Assembly: GCA_903632075.3 (NCBI GenBank)
Contig: CAHIKZ030001780.1
Span: forward strand, 1,850,001 to 1,914,000
Reading direction: 5' to 3'
Length of the DNA: 64,000 nt
DNA from: Acanthosepion pharaonis
Taxonomy: Eukaryota; Mollusca; Cephalopoda; Sepiida; Sepiidae
A program made the position numbers and the translations under genes. Positions 43,836 through 55,844 of this stretch are shown piece after piece (within the stretch, counting starts at the first letter, position 1; the number at the start of each line of letters is the position of its first letter). The notes under the pieces are model-generated. The model worked only from the letters and a program-made list of their open reading frames with translations. It did not search any database and was not told where the DNA came from.

Positions 43836-45700
43836 TATTTAGGGAGGAGAGTCTCCCCACCCCATGCTCATGCTTGCTCTTCTTCAGGCTTTGTCTTAAT
43901 ATATTTGTGTATATATTTAAACATACTTTTAAAATGTCCATCTTTAAAACCCTAATAAATAAATGTATAAATTAAATACTTTTTCTTCATTAGGATATGG
44001 ACTTATTGATCAGCACCTATGTAATAATAATAGTCATGGAATTCATTTTATTATTTCTTAAATTTCAGTACTTCAGATTTTATTGTCTTTCTCTTAATGC
44101 CAATGGAAGCATTAAGCATGTAGGATTTTATTGGTACTCTCAAAATTGATATGGTTTCATGCTGAAAAGTTTTTGGCCCTAATCAAGAAACCTTAACAAA
44201 AAAAAAAAGAAAAGCAAACTAAAAAATAAATAATAAATATAAATTAAAAATGAATATAAATCAAAAATATAAATAAATGAATTAAAATAAAAACTTAAAA
44301 AAAAAAAGGAAACTTGTTTGGCCACATTTTGTGATGTGAAGTGGGTGCAGCAAAATACTTTTCAGCACTCACCTTACCTACAGATCATTACGGGGAAAAA
44401 AAAACAAAAAAGGAAAAAACAAAGACTCTGCTTTCAAATTGATACCATACTTACACAAATAAGACAATCATAGAGAGATAATCTTATTTCAGGATAAAAT
44501 TTAGGGATTAGAATGTTTGACAGAATGGGAATGAAAGCAAATGGAAAGAGAGAGGAGGGGAGAATAAAGATAGGGGAGAGAGATGGGGGAGAGAGATGTT
44601 CTGCATTATTATCCCATTTATTTAAGCTTGTTATTATTTTAATTGTTTGGTTGTTTTCTATAAATGACTCAGTTCTAAGTAGAGCAGGATAATGAGATGG
44701 TCATTTAATATATCCTGTGGTCAGAGGAGAATCATTACAGGATTAGTCATTGGATCCACAATATAAAGTAAATGTTGTATGAAGAACCAGTAAAATTAAC
44801 ACTTCCTTTTAACAGATGAGCTAATGTCATTTCACGGTCTTTATACAAGCTGAAATATTGAAGATTTTTAAATGCTACTAATTTTAATATGCTTAAAATG
44901 TCAAAAGGAAAAATTCATACACATACACACATTATATATAGGGGAGCTAACCAATGCCTATTGCCACAAAGCCAACCTGTGGTTGATATTTTAAATATGC
45001 CGATTTGATTTTAGTTAAAGTTTCTGGGCAAGAACGCATAATCAGGCCTGATCAACAATTTGAACATAACCAATATACTTGCACTCTCGGTCACAATGAC
45101 TTGTGACTTTGAGCTAGCAAAGCTATTGACAGTTTTCAAACAGTTCAGTCTATCCAGTTTATTTTAGAGTTGTGAATATAAATTTTTATATTAAGCCTAA
45201 ACAAAAGACCAAGAAACAAACCATAATTTACATTAAAAATTAATCTGGATCATATTTGAGCAGATATTTAATTTTATGCCTACATGTAACCATAAATTCA
45301 TTTCTCTTGTTTAATAAGCTAGGGTTATTTAAGTGTTTTAACATAACTAATTTTTCAACAAGACATAAATTACATTTATTGCCTTTCTCATAGTAAGATT
45401 TAGCGCTTGCTACAATATTCCAGGTGATAAAAGGTATATTACCATTACTTCCAGAAATAATTAGAGAGAGCAGTGCTGTTTATGTATCTTACATTGCCTA
45501 AAGTCATTCGATGATGGTAGAAACAAAATTTCCAAGGATTTTCAGTGGAACCAAAATGAAATTTGACATAAAATTGTGTGCCAATAATAAATCTTGTTTA
45601 TTTTTTTTAGAATTATCTTGCTGTAAGGTTAAAAAAATCTATTGTGAAAACCCAGTCTTGCTTTATTCCTCTTTCTATTTATGTGTATTCACTGAATTTT
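43836..45700. other. Unique AT-rich sequence
   Basis: Contains a polypurine stretch at about 44534-44600 (GA/GGGAGAGAGATG units) and A-rich tracts near 44200-44300. Nothing gene-like supported. 44930-45130 is slightly less AT-rich and unassigned. Confidence 0.5.
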
Positions 45701-45719
45701 CTCTATCTGCATGCAGGCT

Positions 45720-46368
45720 ATTTGTTCCCAGTCAAGGCTACAAATTACTCTAATAGCTTTTCTATGTAAATAAAGCTTTCCTAATATTTCAAGAAGATAT
45801 TTATGCTGTACTCCTTGTAATGCTCCAGTAAGTACCTGAATCCTCCTGCTATCATCTACCTTTAGAAGCACCAGATCAGGCTGAAAATGTCATATTTGGG
45901 GAGGAGCTGCCCAGTCCTTACTCATCAGTCACTTTCTCACTGCTGTAATGTAGCTTCCATGTGCCCTTTCAATAATTTTCATGGTAACTGTTGTGATGAG
46001 CATTCCTCTTTGGTATCTAGACTTTATGAATTTAAGTGTGGTACTAGACTGACAGCAAGGTCTAATCAATTTACAGTTGAAATGGCTAGATGGAACCATA
46101 AGTTCTATTCTTAGTTCTATATTTCTTCTTTTGTACTTCTCACTTGTTGACCTGTCTTCCAGCTTTGTATTTCCAGTCAAATATAATCTTCAAATATTTT
46201 AAGGCAATGTCAATTGTTATCTTCTGTCTTCTTGATTCCTGTTTTTTATTGCTCACTCTCTCTCTCTTCCTAATAATAATTTTCTTTTTCTCATATTCTC
46301 TCATGGTAACCCCTTGCATCTTAGTGGTATTATTGCCTTGCTTAGGGCAAAATGATAAAAAAAAACAT
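45720..46368 (+). mobile_element. LINE family A, late RT to 3' end (plus strand)
   Basis: Across three frames: KCHIWGGA at about 45880, SHCCNVASMCPFNNFHGNC, LYEFKCGTRLTARSNQFTVE, a broken WNSLP-equivalent region and the tail (AACCCCTTGCATCTTAGTGG, CTTGCTTAGGGCAAAATGAT), ending in A9. It is the longest LINE A copy here and gives the order of the family's C-terminal half. Confidence 0.85.
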
Positions 46369-46514
46369 GCAAGTAAATAAAATAACAAATAATTCACTTT
46401 GCACAGCTTTTATAATTAACCTGTATTTACTATTTTCTTACAAGAAATACAAGAATATTCAAATATTAACATTTATCTTTTAACAAATCAACAGAAGACA
46501 TTTTTAAGTCCCTC

Positions 46515-46947
46515 TGTGAGGCTATACACTATCCTCTACCTTTAGAAGCACCCGATCAGGCCAAAAATGGGATACTGTTGTCATATTTGGGTGGGAGATA
46601 CCCAGTCCTCACTTTCCTGTCTTGATTGTCTAAAAGCATATTCCAAGTCCTTGTAGGTGACAAATTATTTTCCACACTCCAACCTCTCTCTCACAATTGG
46701 GATTTGGTGAGCCTCTCACTGCTCTATTGCTTCTTCCATGGAAAGTGTTCAGATGAATTAGATTCCTTGGTTCTGCCAGAAAAAGAATTTTCTAGAATTT
46801 ATAAGTTTTAAGAATTTCTAGAATATTCTGGCAATATAGATGGCAGTATAAATACAGGGAATGTAAGCTCAACAGTTCAGTTTACTTCTAGCACAGCTAG
46901 GACCCACCATGTCACTCACATTGTAGTAAACCACCCACATTCCCTCC

Positions 46948-46948
<1 letters not shown>
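46515..46948 (+). mobile_element. LINE family B, C-terminal fragment
   Basis: GYCCHI-like then VGDKLFSTLQPLSHN, SLLYCFFHGKCSDELDSLV, later RTHHVTHIVV-like. It parallels LINE A but is a distinct family shared with 54685-55180. It ends in a TA array. Confidence 0.75.

Positions 46949-46981
<33 letters not shown>
46949..46981. repeat. (TA)n(CA)n microsatellite at a LINE end
   Basis: About 24 bp TA and 10 bp CA. Confidence 0.9.
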
Positions 46982-46982
<1 letters not shown>

Positions 46983-46984
46983 AA

Positions 46985-49800
46985 TATAAGGAGATGGTAA
47001 AAGTTCACAAACCAACAAAGGGAAAACAATGTTTGTTCAGATTTTGAAAAATAGGTCATATCAAGAAATTTGCAGTATCCCATCATATTTCAGCTTTGAC
47101 CCACTCAGCAAAAAAAAAAACAAAACAAAAAAAAACACTTCACCTTAAATGAGACATTTCTGAAATACTCAGTGTGCATCCTAATGTCAGTCACTTAATC
47201 TCTAACGAAACAAGTAGTTTATATTATCTCACTCATTAACTTTTGAAGAAAAATATTTCTAGCTGCAGAAATAAAATCATCAGTACTGTGCAACAATCTA
47301 ACAGATGATCATAGTTCACCAAACTTCCTATCTTTTGTTGTTAAAACTTTTTACACTTTACTATCTCTCTTTTTTTACTATCTCTCTTTTTACACTTTAC
47401 TATCTCTCTTTGTCCCTTTTCTGTCATCCATTCACTAAACTCAAAGGTTATTTAATTTTCCCTTGCTTCTCTCAACTTCAATATGTCTTGTGAGTATTAA
47501 ATTCTCCAAGCCCTTTTTCCTCATTTATTCCAGAAATTTCAGCTGTCTCTTTCTGATTGTAAGTATCAGTTCCCTTGTAATTCCTATTTTCCTTAAAACT
47601 TCCTCGTTACTCACACATTCTATTAATATTATATTATTATCCACATGCGACATGTGTATATATGTATATATAGTTTTGTGTATGTCTTGGTATTATAAAA
47701 GTCTCTCCAAGAAAGAGGCATGTTTGTCATTCTTCTTCCTTTCAGCTGTTTTGTCCAGTCTGTGAAATGTGGTATTATATCACGGATATGATAATGCCCA
47801 TAATGAGGAGAAATGTAAATGGGAGAATAAATCTTTCTATCATAGTTCTCACACATTATAACAGTAATTTCATTCAAGTTTGGTTTTATATATTATTATG
47901 ATGATTTTTGCATATAAGGAGTGTTGAAAAATTATGCATTACCAAGAATCCCTTAAAATAAATAAAATATAAATTTGTTATTTAGTTATTTGGCCAAATT
48001 TTTAGAAACATCCACTCATACATATTAACTTTACTTATCCACACTCATGTAACAAAATAAATTCTACCTCTCCAATGATTGTCAAAACAATAAGAAATTT
48101 ATATGCTAACTCAAACAAACTTTATGCAAGAAAGAAACAGCAGTATTTTTTCATAAATTTTGTTAAAATGAAAATACTTTAATCTTCTAACAAAATTTAA
48201 ATCTCTTTAATTTTTCAGCCAATAACTCTACCAAATATTTAAATTGTAAAATCCAACACAATTTTTTCTTTGTGAAGTGAAACCAAGTACACAATGGCAA
48301 TTTTTACATTTAAAGTGAAAAAATAAATAAAAATACTAATAATCAGTTATATGAAAATCTTTTGAACACAAAAATTCAGTTACTATGGTATCCAGCCCCC
48401 ACCCTCTCTGGTATGGCTATATTGGGAGATACAACAGCAATTGTTAAACTTGAAAATAGTCAGAAAAAGTAGCCAGCTGTAAAAAAAAAACACACAAAAA
48501 GTGCTTTTCCACCATAGAAGGTAAAAAAAAATACATTTACTGCAGGTAAAGTTTGAAAAGCAACAAAGGGAAGCAGAAAATGTTTATGCAACATTATGAA
48601 ATCAATTTTTACGTTCAATAAATCTATAGATGCTCAGAAAAATTGATTACTTCTGAAAGTAAATTTAAGATGTTGTTTTACTTGAAAAACAAAAACAAAA
48701 TCAGATACTATAAAATGCTTAAAAAGGCAGAATAAAGAGAAAATAATTCTGGTAAATTTCCTATAAAATTACTTAAAACTGCATCAGACAAAAGAGAAAC
48801 TTAATAAAATTCCTAATATGTCCCATTGAACACTGAAAGCTTCATTCAATATACAGCATTCTTTGAGTCAAGTTTACATTTATTCTTACTGGTTTTGTTC
48901 AACAAGAGTAACTGCATTTGTAAATGTCTGATATTTTTTAGCTTGAATTTTATTTATTTCATAGTTTTGTCTGTTTCTTGATAAAATAATCTAATTTTTC
49001 TGTTGCTTGAAAAATAATCTGAGGTGAATCACTAATAATGCTTTGTTGAAGTCAACCCAGAATTTTAAGATTAAAAAAATATTAATTTTATATCTGTGCA
49101 AATAATTGTAGCTCTTAGAAAATATACAAATTTTCAAAGCTATTGACAGTTTTATTTTATATTTATTCAGAAAATATAATGGTGACAGATTTGGCTTCAT
49201 CCAAGCAAATCTCATGTCACCATGTAGAAGACATTTTGAAATTTCCTAAAAGTTTAATGGTTATTCTTTTGTATCTTTTCTCATTTATTAAAAAGACAAA
49301 ACAAATCTGTAGGGATACGGAAGACACTTATGTCCCTTTGGTGGAAATAAGTTGCATGGGTCACATTGACCGCCTCTTAGTGACATTGATCCATACAGTG
49401 ATGAAAGTGGCATTCAAATTCATTTAGTTTACAGCAGCTAAACTAAATGGTTGCTCTTTTTTGGTTAAATCTGCCTCCCCCAGCAGCCTACAAGCACATA
49501 GTGTCCTTTCCCTTTGGGAAGATATCTTTCACAGATAGAGAAAGAAACTCCAACTCGCAGTCCTCAATTTGGTAAAACCCAAGACTTGCTGTTTCTGTTC
49601 ATGGAATATGTCCTTGCCTGGGACATAGTAAATGAATCAAGCCCATTATAATCTGGAGTCCTAAATATGGCTTCTCCAGACACAGGAGTACCTCCATATT
49701 ATATGTAAGACCCTTTCTTTGGTTTCTTCTTACACTCTGCTTTATTGTGCAGATATATGTGATATATTGTATTCTGTGTGGGACACATGTATTCAATTGG
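46985..49800. other. Long unique AT-rich stretch
   Basis: No family match. A short tandem repeat at 47346-47415 has the unit TTTTTACACTTTACTATCTC. Open frames of 60-100 codons at 47463-47877 and 49143-49427 lack motifs. 49300-49700 is less AT-rich and unassigned. Confidence 0.5.
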
Positions 49801-49808
49801 GGTGAATT

Positions 49809-50755
49809 GACAGGGTGTATCAAAAATACTTTTACAAATTTTGTGGGCAAGGTCCTTACACTGAACCAAGGACAAAAGTTCATATAAACATATGTCCACA
49901 AATCCTTTCTTTTTGAGTTATTAAATTTAAAGTTTACAGTAGATGCTATTGAATGTACAATCTGAAAATACTTTTAAAACCTTGGGTGTGGGTTCCTCAC
50001 ACCAAAACAAGGCCAAAAATCCATATAACCATATGTCAGCAAATCTTTTATAAGTTATAAGTTTACAAACTTTGAGGGTAGGTTCCTGACACCAAAACAA
50101 GGTAAAATGTCCAAAAGGCCATCACTGTATACAACAGAGCAACTCATAACACATTTTCAAAATGTTTTCCACTTGCTTCTAAACACGCATGCACCAGTTG
50201 AATCATTGACTGGCAGACCCTTTCAAATAGTCCCATATGGTGTCGAATGGCTTCACAAGCCCCCATGATACATTGGTGAAGCATCTCTGTATGTCTGCTG
50301 CATAAATGAATTGTTTCAGGTAGCCCCACAAATAAAAATTTAAAGGATTGAGGTCAGGGGCATGTACAGACCATGGAAGCAGTCCTCCCCTATCAATCCA
50401 CCTTTTATGGTAGATGTTAGCCAAGGCATTGTGAACAATGTGACTAAAATGTGTTGGAGACTTATCATGCATGAACCACATGCATCTTTATATTAACAGG
50501 GCTACAGCCTCTAGCAGGTCTGAAAGAGTGTCTGAAATAAAGCCCCTGTAAGACGTACTGGAAGAACATATGACCTACCAAACAGTCACAAGTGGGCGAA
50601 AGACTTGCACATGTTGCAAATTATATGGATATAGGAGCTGCTCTTGAAGTACCCTCCATGCGGTACTATGACATGAATGACATGCTAGGGCCACTTGGTG
50701 CTGATACCTGGATCATCTCTGACAGCCTGTAGAATATGTTCTTTCCTGAAGCAAT
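49809..50755 (-). mobile_element. Tc1/mariner-superfamily transposon, truncated
   Basis: The minus-strand transposase relic reads, from 50750 down: LYPYNLQHVQ, SYRGFISDTLSDLLE, MWFMHDKSPTHFSH, KRWIDRGGLLPW, SVHAPDLNPLNFYLWGYLK, then FE..CQSMIQLVHACLEASG in another frame. HD.SP.HF and APDLNPL.F.LWG are the second Asp and third acidic region of a DDE/DDD transposase. The low-coordinate end carries a terminal-repeat-like ACAGGGTGTATCAAAAATAC at 49809. The transposase 5' end is lost where an RTE-like LINE begins. Confidence 0.78.
49840..50120. repeat. Subterminal imperfect repeats inside the transposon
   Basis: A unit with GGGTTCCTCACACCAAAACA, AAGGCCAAAAATCCATATAA and CATATGTCAGCAAATC occurs about 2.5 times (near 49850, 49990 and 50070). 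Confidence 0.6.
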
Positions 50756-51040
50756 ATAAATGTGGTTCAACAGAAGGATGCTGAGAAAATCATGGACTGA
50801 ACATGTGAGCAATAATGGAGTCCTAGAGACAATGGCAACAAAAAGGACACTTGTGCTGAAGATCAGAAAGAAACAGATTGAAGGTAAGAGGGCCAGAGGA
50901 AATCCACAGATAACCTACATGGTGAGCTTGAACAAATGCATGGTAGATATGTCAAAAAGACAAACGTTATTAAGAGTTACAAAGGGCAGGAAAATGTGGA
51001 AAGCCTTGATTGCTAATGTCCTAAAGGAACACAGCACACA
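50745..51040 (+). mobile_element. RTE/BovB-like LINE, C-terminal 3' end
   Basis: The plus frame from 50760 reads MWFNRRMLRKSWTEHVSN, TKRTLVLKIRKKQ, then KIEGKRARGNPQITY and LLRVTKGRKMWKALIANVLK. This is the C-terminus of the family at 12.5-14.2 kb and 33.7-34.4 kb. About 20 residues expected between RKKQ and EGKR are missing, a small in-frame deletion. It runs into a TA array. Confidence 0.82.
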
Positions 51041-51041
51041 T

Positions 51042-51074
<33 letters not shown>
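51041..51074. repeat. (TA)n microsatellite at a LINE 3' end
   Basis: About 34 bp TA with one TG, between the LINE end and the next element. Confidence 0.9.
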
Positions 51075-51075
<1 letters not shown>

Positions 51076-51566
51076 CATGAATTATTCACACAAAAATAAA
51101 TGCAAAGGTTAATGATTTAATTGTCGAGAAATCCATCGTCGCAAACAATTCAAATAATATACAAAAACCTCCGAATCCGTTATGAATGAAAAGATCCTTG
51201 TTTCTATAAATTTCTGCCGCATTAGTTCTTATTTTTACTTCAAGCTTTCGTCTGTTCCTACAGACATCTTCAGGTATGGAATAGATGTTGTTCTTGTTTT
51301 TTCTCTCAGTAATAAGAGGACAACAAAAATATATGTATTGTTGTATCTGAAAATGCTATTGGAAATGAGTTATTGTTTTTGGAGCGTGCAGTAGCAACGC
51401 TGAGTTTGATTTTAAATTTTTTACAGTTGTGCGTCCATGTACAAATATGGTGATAAACGAATTTTTTACTGGTAAATTTTCTGTCAAAGTGGCATGAACT
51501 ATATTGTTCAATAATTACAGTAATGTCACACTTATTATCCAAAAGTCGCACTTGGATCAGTTATTT
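51074..51566 (-). mobile_element. Penelope-like terminal repeat, inverted copy
   Basis: 51074-51290 is the near-exact reverse complement of about 51632-51840. On the minus strand it carries the same ribozyme-like core (51242-51280). 51290-51567 is AT-rich with an 81-codon minus frame lacking a known motif; it may be further element sequence. Confidence 0.65.
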
Positions 51567-51867
51567 TAATTTTGATAAACGTGCAATCAATTTACAAATT
51601 CATGAATTATTCACACAAAAAATCTATTCTATTCCATACCTGAAGATGTCTGTAGGAACAGACGAAAGCTTGTAGTAAAAATAAGAACTAATGCGGCAGA
51701 AATTCATAGAAACAAGGATCTTTTCATTCATAACGGATTCGGAGGTTTTTGTATATTATTTGAATTGTTTGCAACGATGGATTTCTCGCCAATTAAATCA
51801 TTAACCTTTGCATTTGTTTTTGTGTGAATAATTCATGAATTTGTAAATTGATTGCACGTTTATCGAA

Positions 51868-51872
<5 letters not shown>
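51567..51872 (+). mobile_element. Penelope-like or MITE element with terminal inverted repeats
   Basis: Starts GATAAACGTGCAATCAATTT and ends with its complement AAATTGATTGCACGTTTATC. The terminal repeats extend about 54 bp each, to GAATTATTCACAC/GTGTGAATAATTC. The unit is about 306 bp. It contains a hammerhead-like core (separate entry). Confidence 0.75.
51634..51690 (+). ncRNA. Hammerhead-ribozyme-like core
   Basis: CTGAAGA (51640-51646) matches the conserved CUGANGA box. It is followed by a stem GTCTG/CAGAC (51648-51652 with 51659-51663, loop TAGGAA) and the GAAA box (51664-51667). Hammerhead motifs of this minimal kind are known from terminal repeats of Penelope-like elements. Stem III and the cleavage-site UH are not convincing by eye, so activity is unproven. 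Confidence 0.5.

Positions 51873-51902
<30 letters not shown>
51872..51902. repeat. (TA)n microsatellite
   Basis: About 15 TA units directly at the element boundary. Confidence 0.9.
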
Positions 51903-51904
<2 letters not shown>

Positions 51905-51905
<1 letters not shown>

Positions 51906-52240
51906 GCTAATAATAAATATACATTTTGTTCCTCACTTGTAGCACAACTGAGTTTCATGCACTACACAGTCTTCAGGAAGTGATTGAAAATTAAATGTTA
52001 TAAAATTTAAATATTGATATTTATACCATATAGTTATAATAGTGCTGCAGCCCATTTATTTATGGTGAAAAAAAAACTATATACACTCTTACCTACATCC
52101 AAATACAAACTTAAATATGATTTCAATACAAATATACACATCTAATATATATTTTCAAATACAGATGTGCACACAAATATTATTCAAATATCTGCATATA
52201 CAAGTATATAAATTTTAGTTTTGTTATACATTGTGCAAAT
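51905..52240. other. AT-rich sequence, nothing recognised
   Basis: Scattered CA/TA words near 52090-52205; no element identified. Confidence 0.45.
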
Positions 52241-52249
52241 TTATTTCCC

Positions 52250-52352
52250 ATATCTACTCTATAGGATACTATAGTATTGTGAATTGAAGTTAAAAATCAA
52301 AGGAGTTATTAAATTTTGAAATCCCATGGTAACTTTTGGGACATCCTGTGTG
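52250..52352 (-). mobile_element. Mariner-superfamily terminal segment
   Basis: Read on the minus strand from 52352: ACAGGATGTCCCAAAAGTTA, then CCATGGGATTTCAAAATTTA. This resembles the terminal repeat at 49809 (ACAGGGTGTATCAAAAATAC). No transposase follows. Confidence 0.5.
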
Positions 52353-52384
52353 TATATGTTATACATATTAAAAAAAAAAAGATG

Positions 52385-52505
52385 AGCAAAAACGTATGCA
52401 CATATGCACATCCATGCAAACAGGTGCACTTGCACACACACTATAAAAAAATTTTGCACCAATGAAAAGTACATATAAAAATAAAAATAAAAAAGTAGTC
52501 AATTA
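52385..52505. mobile_element. Interspersed element G, second copy
   Basis: GCACTTGCACACACACTATA, TTTTGCACCAATGAAAAGTA and CAATTACTGATA align with 41010-41120. Confidence 0.5.
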
Positions 52506-52761
52506 CTGATACCCACTGACGAGTGGACGGAGTGATTCCCAGAAGAATTACATCATTTAATTTTTATGTTTGAAGTAAATGACAAAATTTTTCAATTGAC
52601 CTAATGAATATATAATAGCATTTCTAAATTCTTGCATTTTGTTTTTTTGTTTATACATGCTTTTTTTCATTAAATTCATTTCGTTTTTTTTTGCCTTGAA
52701 AAAAAAACACACTGGACAAATTGCATCAGCTAAAACTACATTCAACCTTCCTATTGTCTTT

Positions 52762-52766
<5 letters not shown>

Positions 52767-52840
<74 letters not shown>
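52767..52840. repeat. (TA)n microsatellite
   Basis: About 73 bp TA with one AAA interruption. The 105-codon minus frame across it is an artefact. Confidence 0.95.
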
Positions 52841-52845
<5 letters not shown>

Positions 52846-53117
52846 AAATAAGAAATACTGTCAATTTTTTTCAAGTCTTCGATATTAATTTTAGATTCAA
52901 ATGGAAGAAAGCTAATATTTTCAGTATTTGCTAAGGACTTTGCTTAGTTTCAAATTTGAATGTGGACAAACAGAAAGGTAACATTTGATCATTAGTCTTA
53001 TAAGCCATCAGGATCATGGAAGCACTGCATATATTGGAGCTACAGTAGAAGCAAGTGTGTCAAAGTCAAGATAGATCGGTTTTGAGTTCAGCACTTTCTT
53101 TCTCATAAACTATTTTC

Positions 53118-53297
53118 CAACCATAAAAAGAGAGCCCAATCTGCCCAATTATTTAGCCTACAGCTGGTAGAAGATGTGTTTATGCCTTTTTTCATGGGCA
53201 TAAGTAAAAAGACACTGAAACAAATTTGGTCAGAATTTGAAATCAAAATGATTATTTCATTTTCTTCACTGATAACCATTACACCACACGCACCCAC
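53118..53297 (-). mobile_element. tRNA-derived SINE
   Basis: In sense (minus): GTGTGGTGTAATGGTTATCA as the A-box region and GATTTCAAATTCTGACC as the B-box region, about 45 bp apart. A 3' body follows containing ACTTATGCCCATG. The head resembles the tRNA-like half of the 5S-tRNA SINE. Confidence 0.6.
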
Positions 53298-53299
53298 TA

Positions 53300-53950
53300 T
53301 TCAGTTAAATGTGTAAGTTTTGGATTTTGTAATTGGAATCTGTCTTCACAGTATTGATCCTTATTGATTTTTAAATGTAATTGTTGCCTTATGGTCTTGC
53401 TATATCAATTACAAAGGTTTTGTTCTTTAATTTCTGATACCCCATCTCAATCCACAAAATTCTATTTAAATGTCATGTGCATTGTAACATGGGTAAAGTA
53501 GTAAATTCCATAGAAGCTTAATAGGTGTGTCATTTCAGGTAGACATCTAAATCTGACAAGTCTTGTTGTGCACATATCAGTGTCGGCTTCAACAGCCTTC
53601 AAAACAATCATCAGGAAATGTCTCATTAATTTATGATAATGAAATGCATCAATGTAAAATTGTCCTTACTTGAGCCAAGCTGATAAAAAGAATTAAGAAT
53701 TCTTTTTGATTAGGTCTTTTCTAATCTTATGTTATAATAAATAATAAAATAATCATATGTTCTATGACAGAATTAACTAAGAGTAAATTAAAAAAAAATT
53801 AGTTTGGTTGTTTCACATGTATTGTTCATATCTTTGAGGAGATTCATTAACATACCCATGTTGAGTATGTTCAAATCACGGAAAATATAGGATTTAAATT
53901 TGGTTGAAAATCCAATGGAATAGTAAATACATGACAATTTAGAACAACCT
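53300..53950. other. AT-rich sequence, nothing recognised
   Basis: No family match or supported open frame. Confidence 0.45.
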
Positions 53951-53956
53951 ATGTTG

Positions 53957-54152
53957 CCAGGATGTGTGGGTGGTGCAATAGATAGTGGCTCAGAATGAGA
54001 AATCAGAGAGCAGAGTTCAAATTCCAGTTTGGTTTGTTACACTCATTTATATACAAATACCTTTGCAATGATATGAATCTATTTCTTCCCCCAGCTATGG
54101 GTTAAATGGTATAACTTGTATCTGTAATTGTTATTCTGAAAAAAAAAAGAAG
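53957..54152 (+). mobile_element. 5S-tRNA SINE family, tRNA-like half and tail
   Basis: GGGTGGTGCAATAGATAGTG and GAGTTCAAATTCCAG (A- and B-box-like), then the tail: ACAAATACCTTTGCAATG and CAGCTATGGGTTAAATGG, ending in A10. The 5S head is absent. Confidence 0.7.
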
Positions 54153-54154
54153 AA

Positions 54155-54680
54155 ATTATGCTTACAATCCCAAACATGTTTCAGTGTTAAATGACCCACA
54201 AATGATTGATTGGCCATAAAAATCAATAAATTTATATTAACATGTTTCATTGATAAAACAGCTTCATCAGGAAAAAAAATTTGTTTTACTGATTATGTTT
54301 GATCAGCGAGACATCTGAAGAGAAAAGTTTTCCCTATTGGTTATATATTTACCAGAATATGATATACAAACTATATCATGCTAAAAGGTTGGTAACTAAA
54401 GGAAAAAAAATCATGTTATCCATTGTGCTTTGAAAGGATTTCTTTGGCTAAATGTTTTTATCAATAGAATCATATATATATGGGGGAAGGAAATGAAATA
54501 CAACAAACTTTGGTTACAATTCTACATTGAGAAAATGCCAAAATGTACAGAGATGCTTAACTTTAAGTTTTGATATTTTAGTGTCTGAATCATCTTGATA
54601 CATAATGATCAAATCTCTTTGTATATTTACTGTTGCTAATATTTTGTTGGATACAGTCTTTACTCACCCCCCCGCACACA
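54155..54680. other. AT-rich sequence
   Basis: 54190-54290 contains CACAAATGATTGATTGGCC and an AACATGTTTCATTGATAAAA word that recall foldback or SINE sequence; not assigned. Confidence 0.4.
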
Positions 54681-54684
54681 CACA

Positions 54685-55180
54685 CACACTTCCATCACAC
54701 AGGACAGGTTAGTGTAATTAGAGCTGCCGAGTCATCACTTCCAATCTCTTGCTGGAGAAAAAATTATTTTCCACCCTCTGAACTCTCTCCCTCTGTCTCT
54801 CTCTCACAAGTGAGTGTCTCACTGATCTATCGCTACTACCATGCAAAATGCTTGGATGAACTACATTTCTTTGATTCTACCAGGTCTAACCTTCATGGCT
54901 AGGACCTGCCATGCCACTTACATTGTAGTAAACCACTCATATTTCCTACATATTCTATCAGTGAAAAATGTTTCAATTGACCAGCTCCTTTCTACAAACC
55001 TCAGACACCCAAAAGGATGTTTTCAAGATCACTACAATCTTAACCTGTTCAAGTCTAGAGTTAACTGTTATCTTCCCCTCTTATCCATATAAACTACACC
55101 TTAACATAAGCCTTTACCTTGAGTGAACCCTGGACCATTTAAAGGGTAAACGTTACTGTAAAAAAAAAATTCTTAGCTCC
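54685..55180 (+). mobile_element. LINE family B, 3' end with A-tail
   Basis: VSLIYRYYHAKCLDELHFF, then TARTCHATYIVVNHSYFLH, and the C-terminus GCFQDHYNLNLFKSRVNCYL. A short 3' UTR follows (CCTTGAGTGAACCCTGGACC) and A9 at about 55160-55170. The WNSLP-equivalent region is degraded. Confidence 0.8.
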
Positions 55181-55267
55181 TAAAACCTACCAATGACAGA
55201 AAATGTTTATGTACCCATTGAATTGAACAGAAAAGAAGGTATTTCTTTATTTACATTCAGATTAATA

Positions 55268-55806
55268 TTTTTTTTAAATCATTTCAAGCAAGGCAGTAAA
55301 GAGGTTATTGAGTGTTAGAGAATATGAGAAAAACTGCTATTAAGAAGAGTGGACAATAAAAGAATAGGAATTAACAAGACAGAAGATAACAATTGACATT
55401 GCATTTAAATTTTGGAAAGTTGATTGGGAAGCAAAAAGCTGGAAGAGAGTTCCTCAAATGAGAGGAGCTATAGAAAAAAACTGTTAGTATAGAACTTACA
55501 GTTACATCTTGCCATTTCTACTGTAAAATGATCACACCTAGCTACCAATCTAGTACTGTACTTAAATTCATAAAGTTTAGGTACCATAGAGGAAAGTTTA
55601 TCAGAACAATTACCATGAAAGTATTTATAGAAAGGTCATGTTATAATGGTAGGAAATGGACTGAAGATGAGATACCAGGTCAGGACCAATAACATTGCAG
55701 ATTCTTGGGATTTTATCAAGAAATTCTAAACATAGCAAAAGCACTAGACCAGATGTGGCAGCAATATTCAAAGCAAGAACAAATGATAGACTTATAAATA
55801 TGTAAG
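55268..55806 (-). mobile_element. LINE family A, late RT to 3' end
   Basis: On the minus strand: a segment ending LEFLDKIPRICNVIGPDLVS (55625-55806), the connecting region, a worn WNSLP-type end and the tail complement (TTTTAAATCATTTCAAGCAA) at 55268. It abuts a SINE C copy at its 5' side. Confidence 0.8.
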
Positions 55807-55844
55807 ATATGTTCTGGTGAGAAAAAGTTTCTAATATCCTCATC

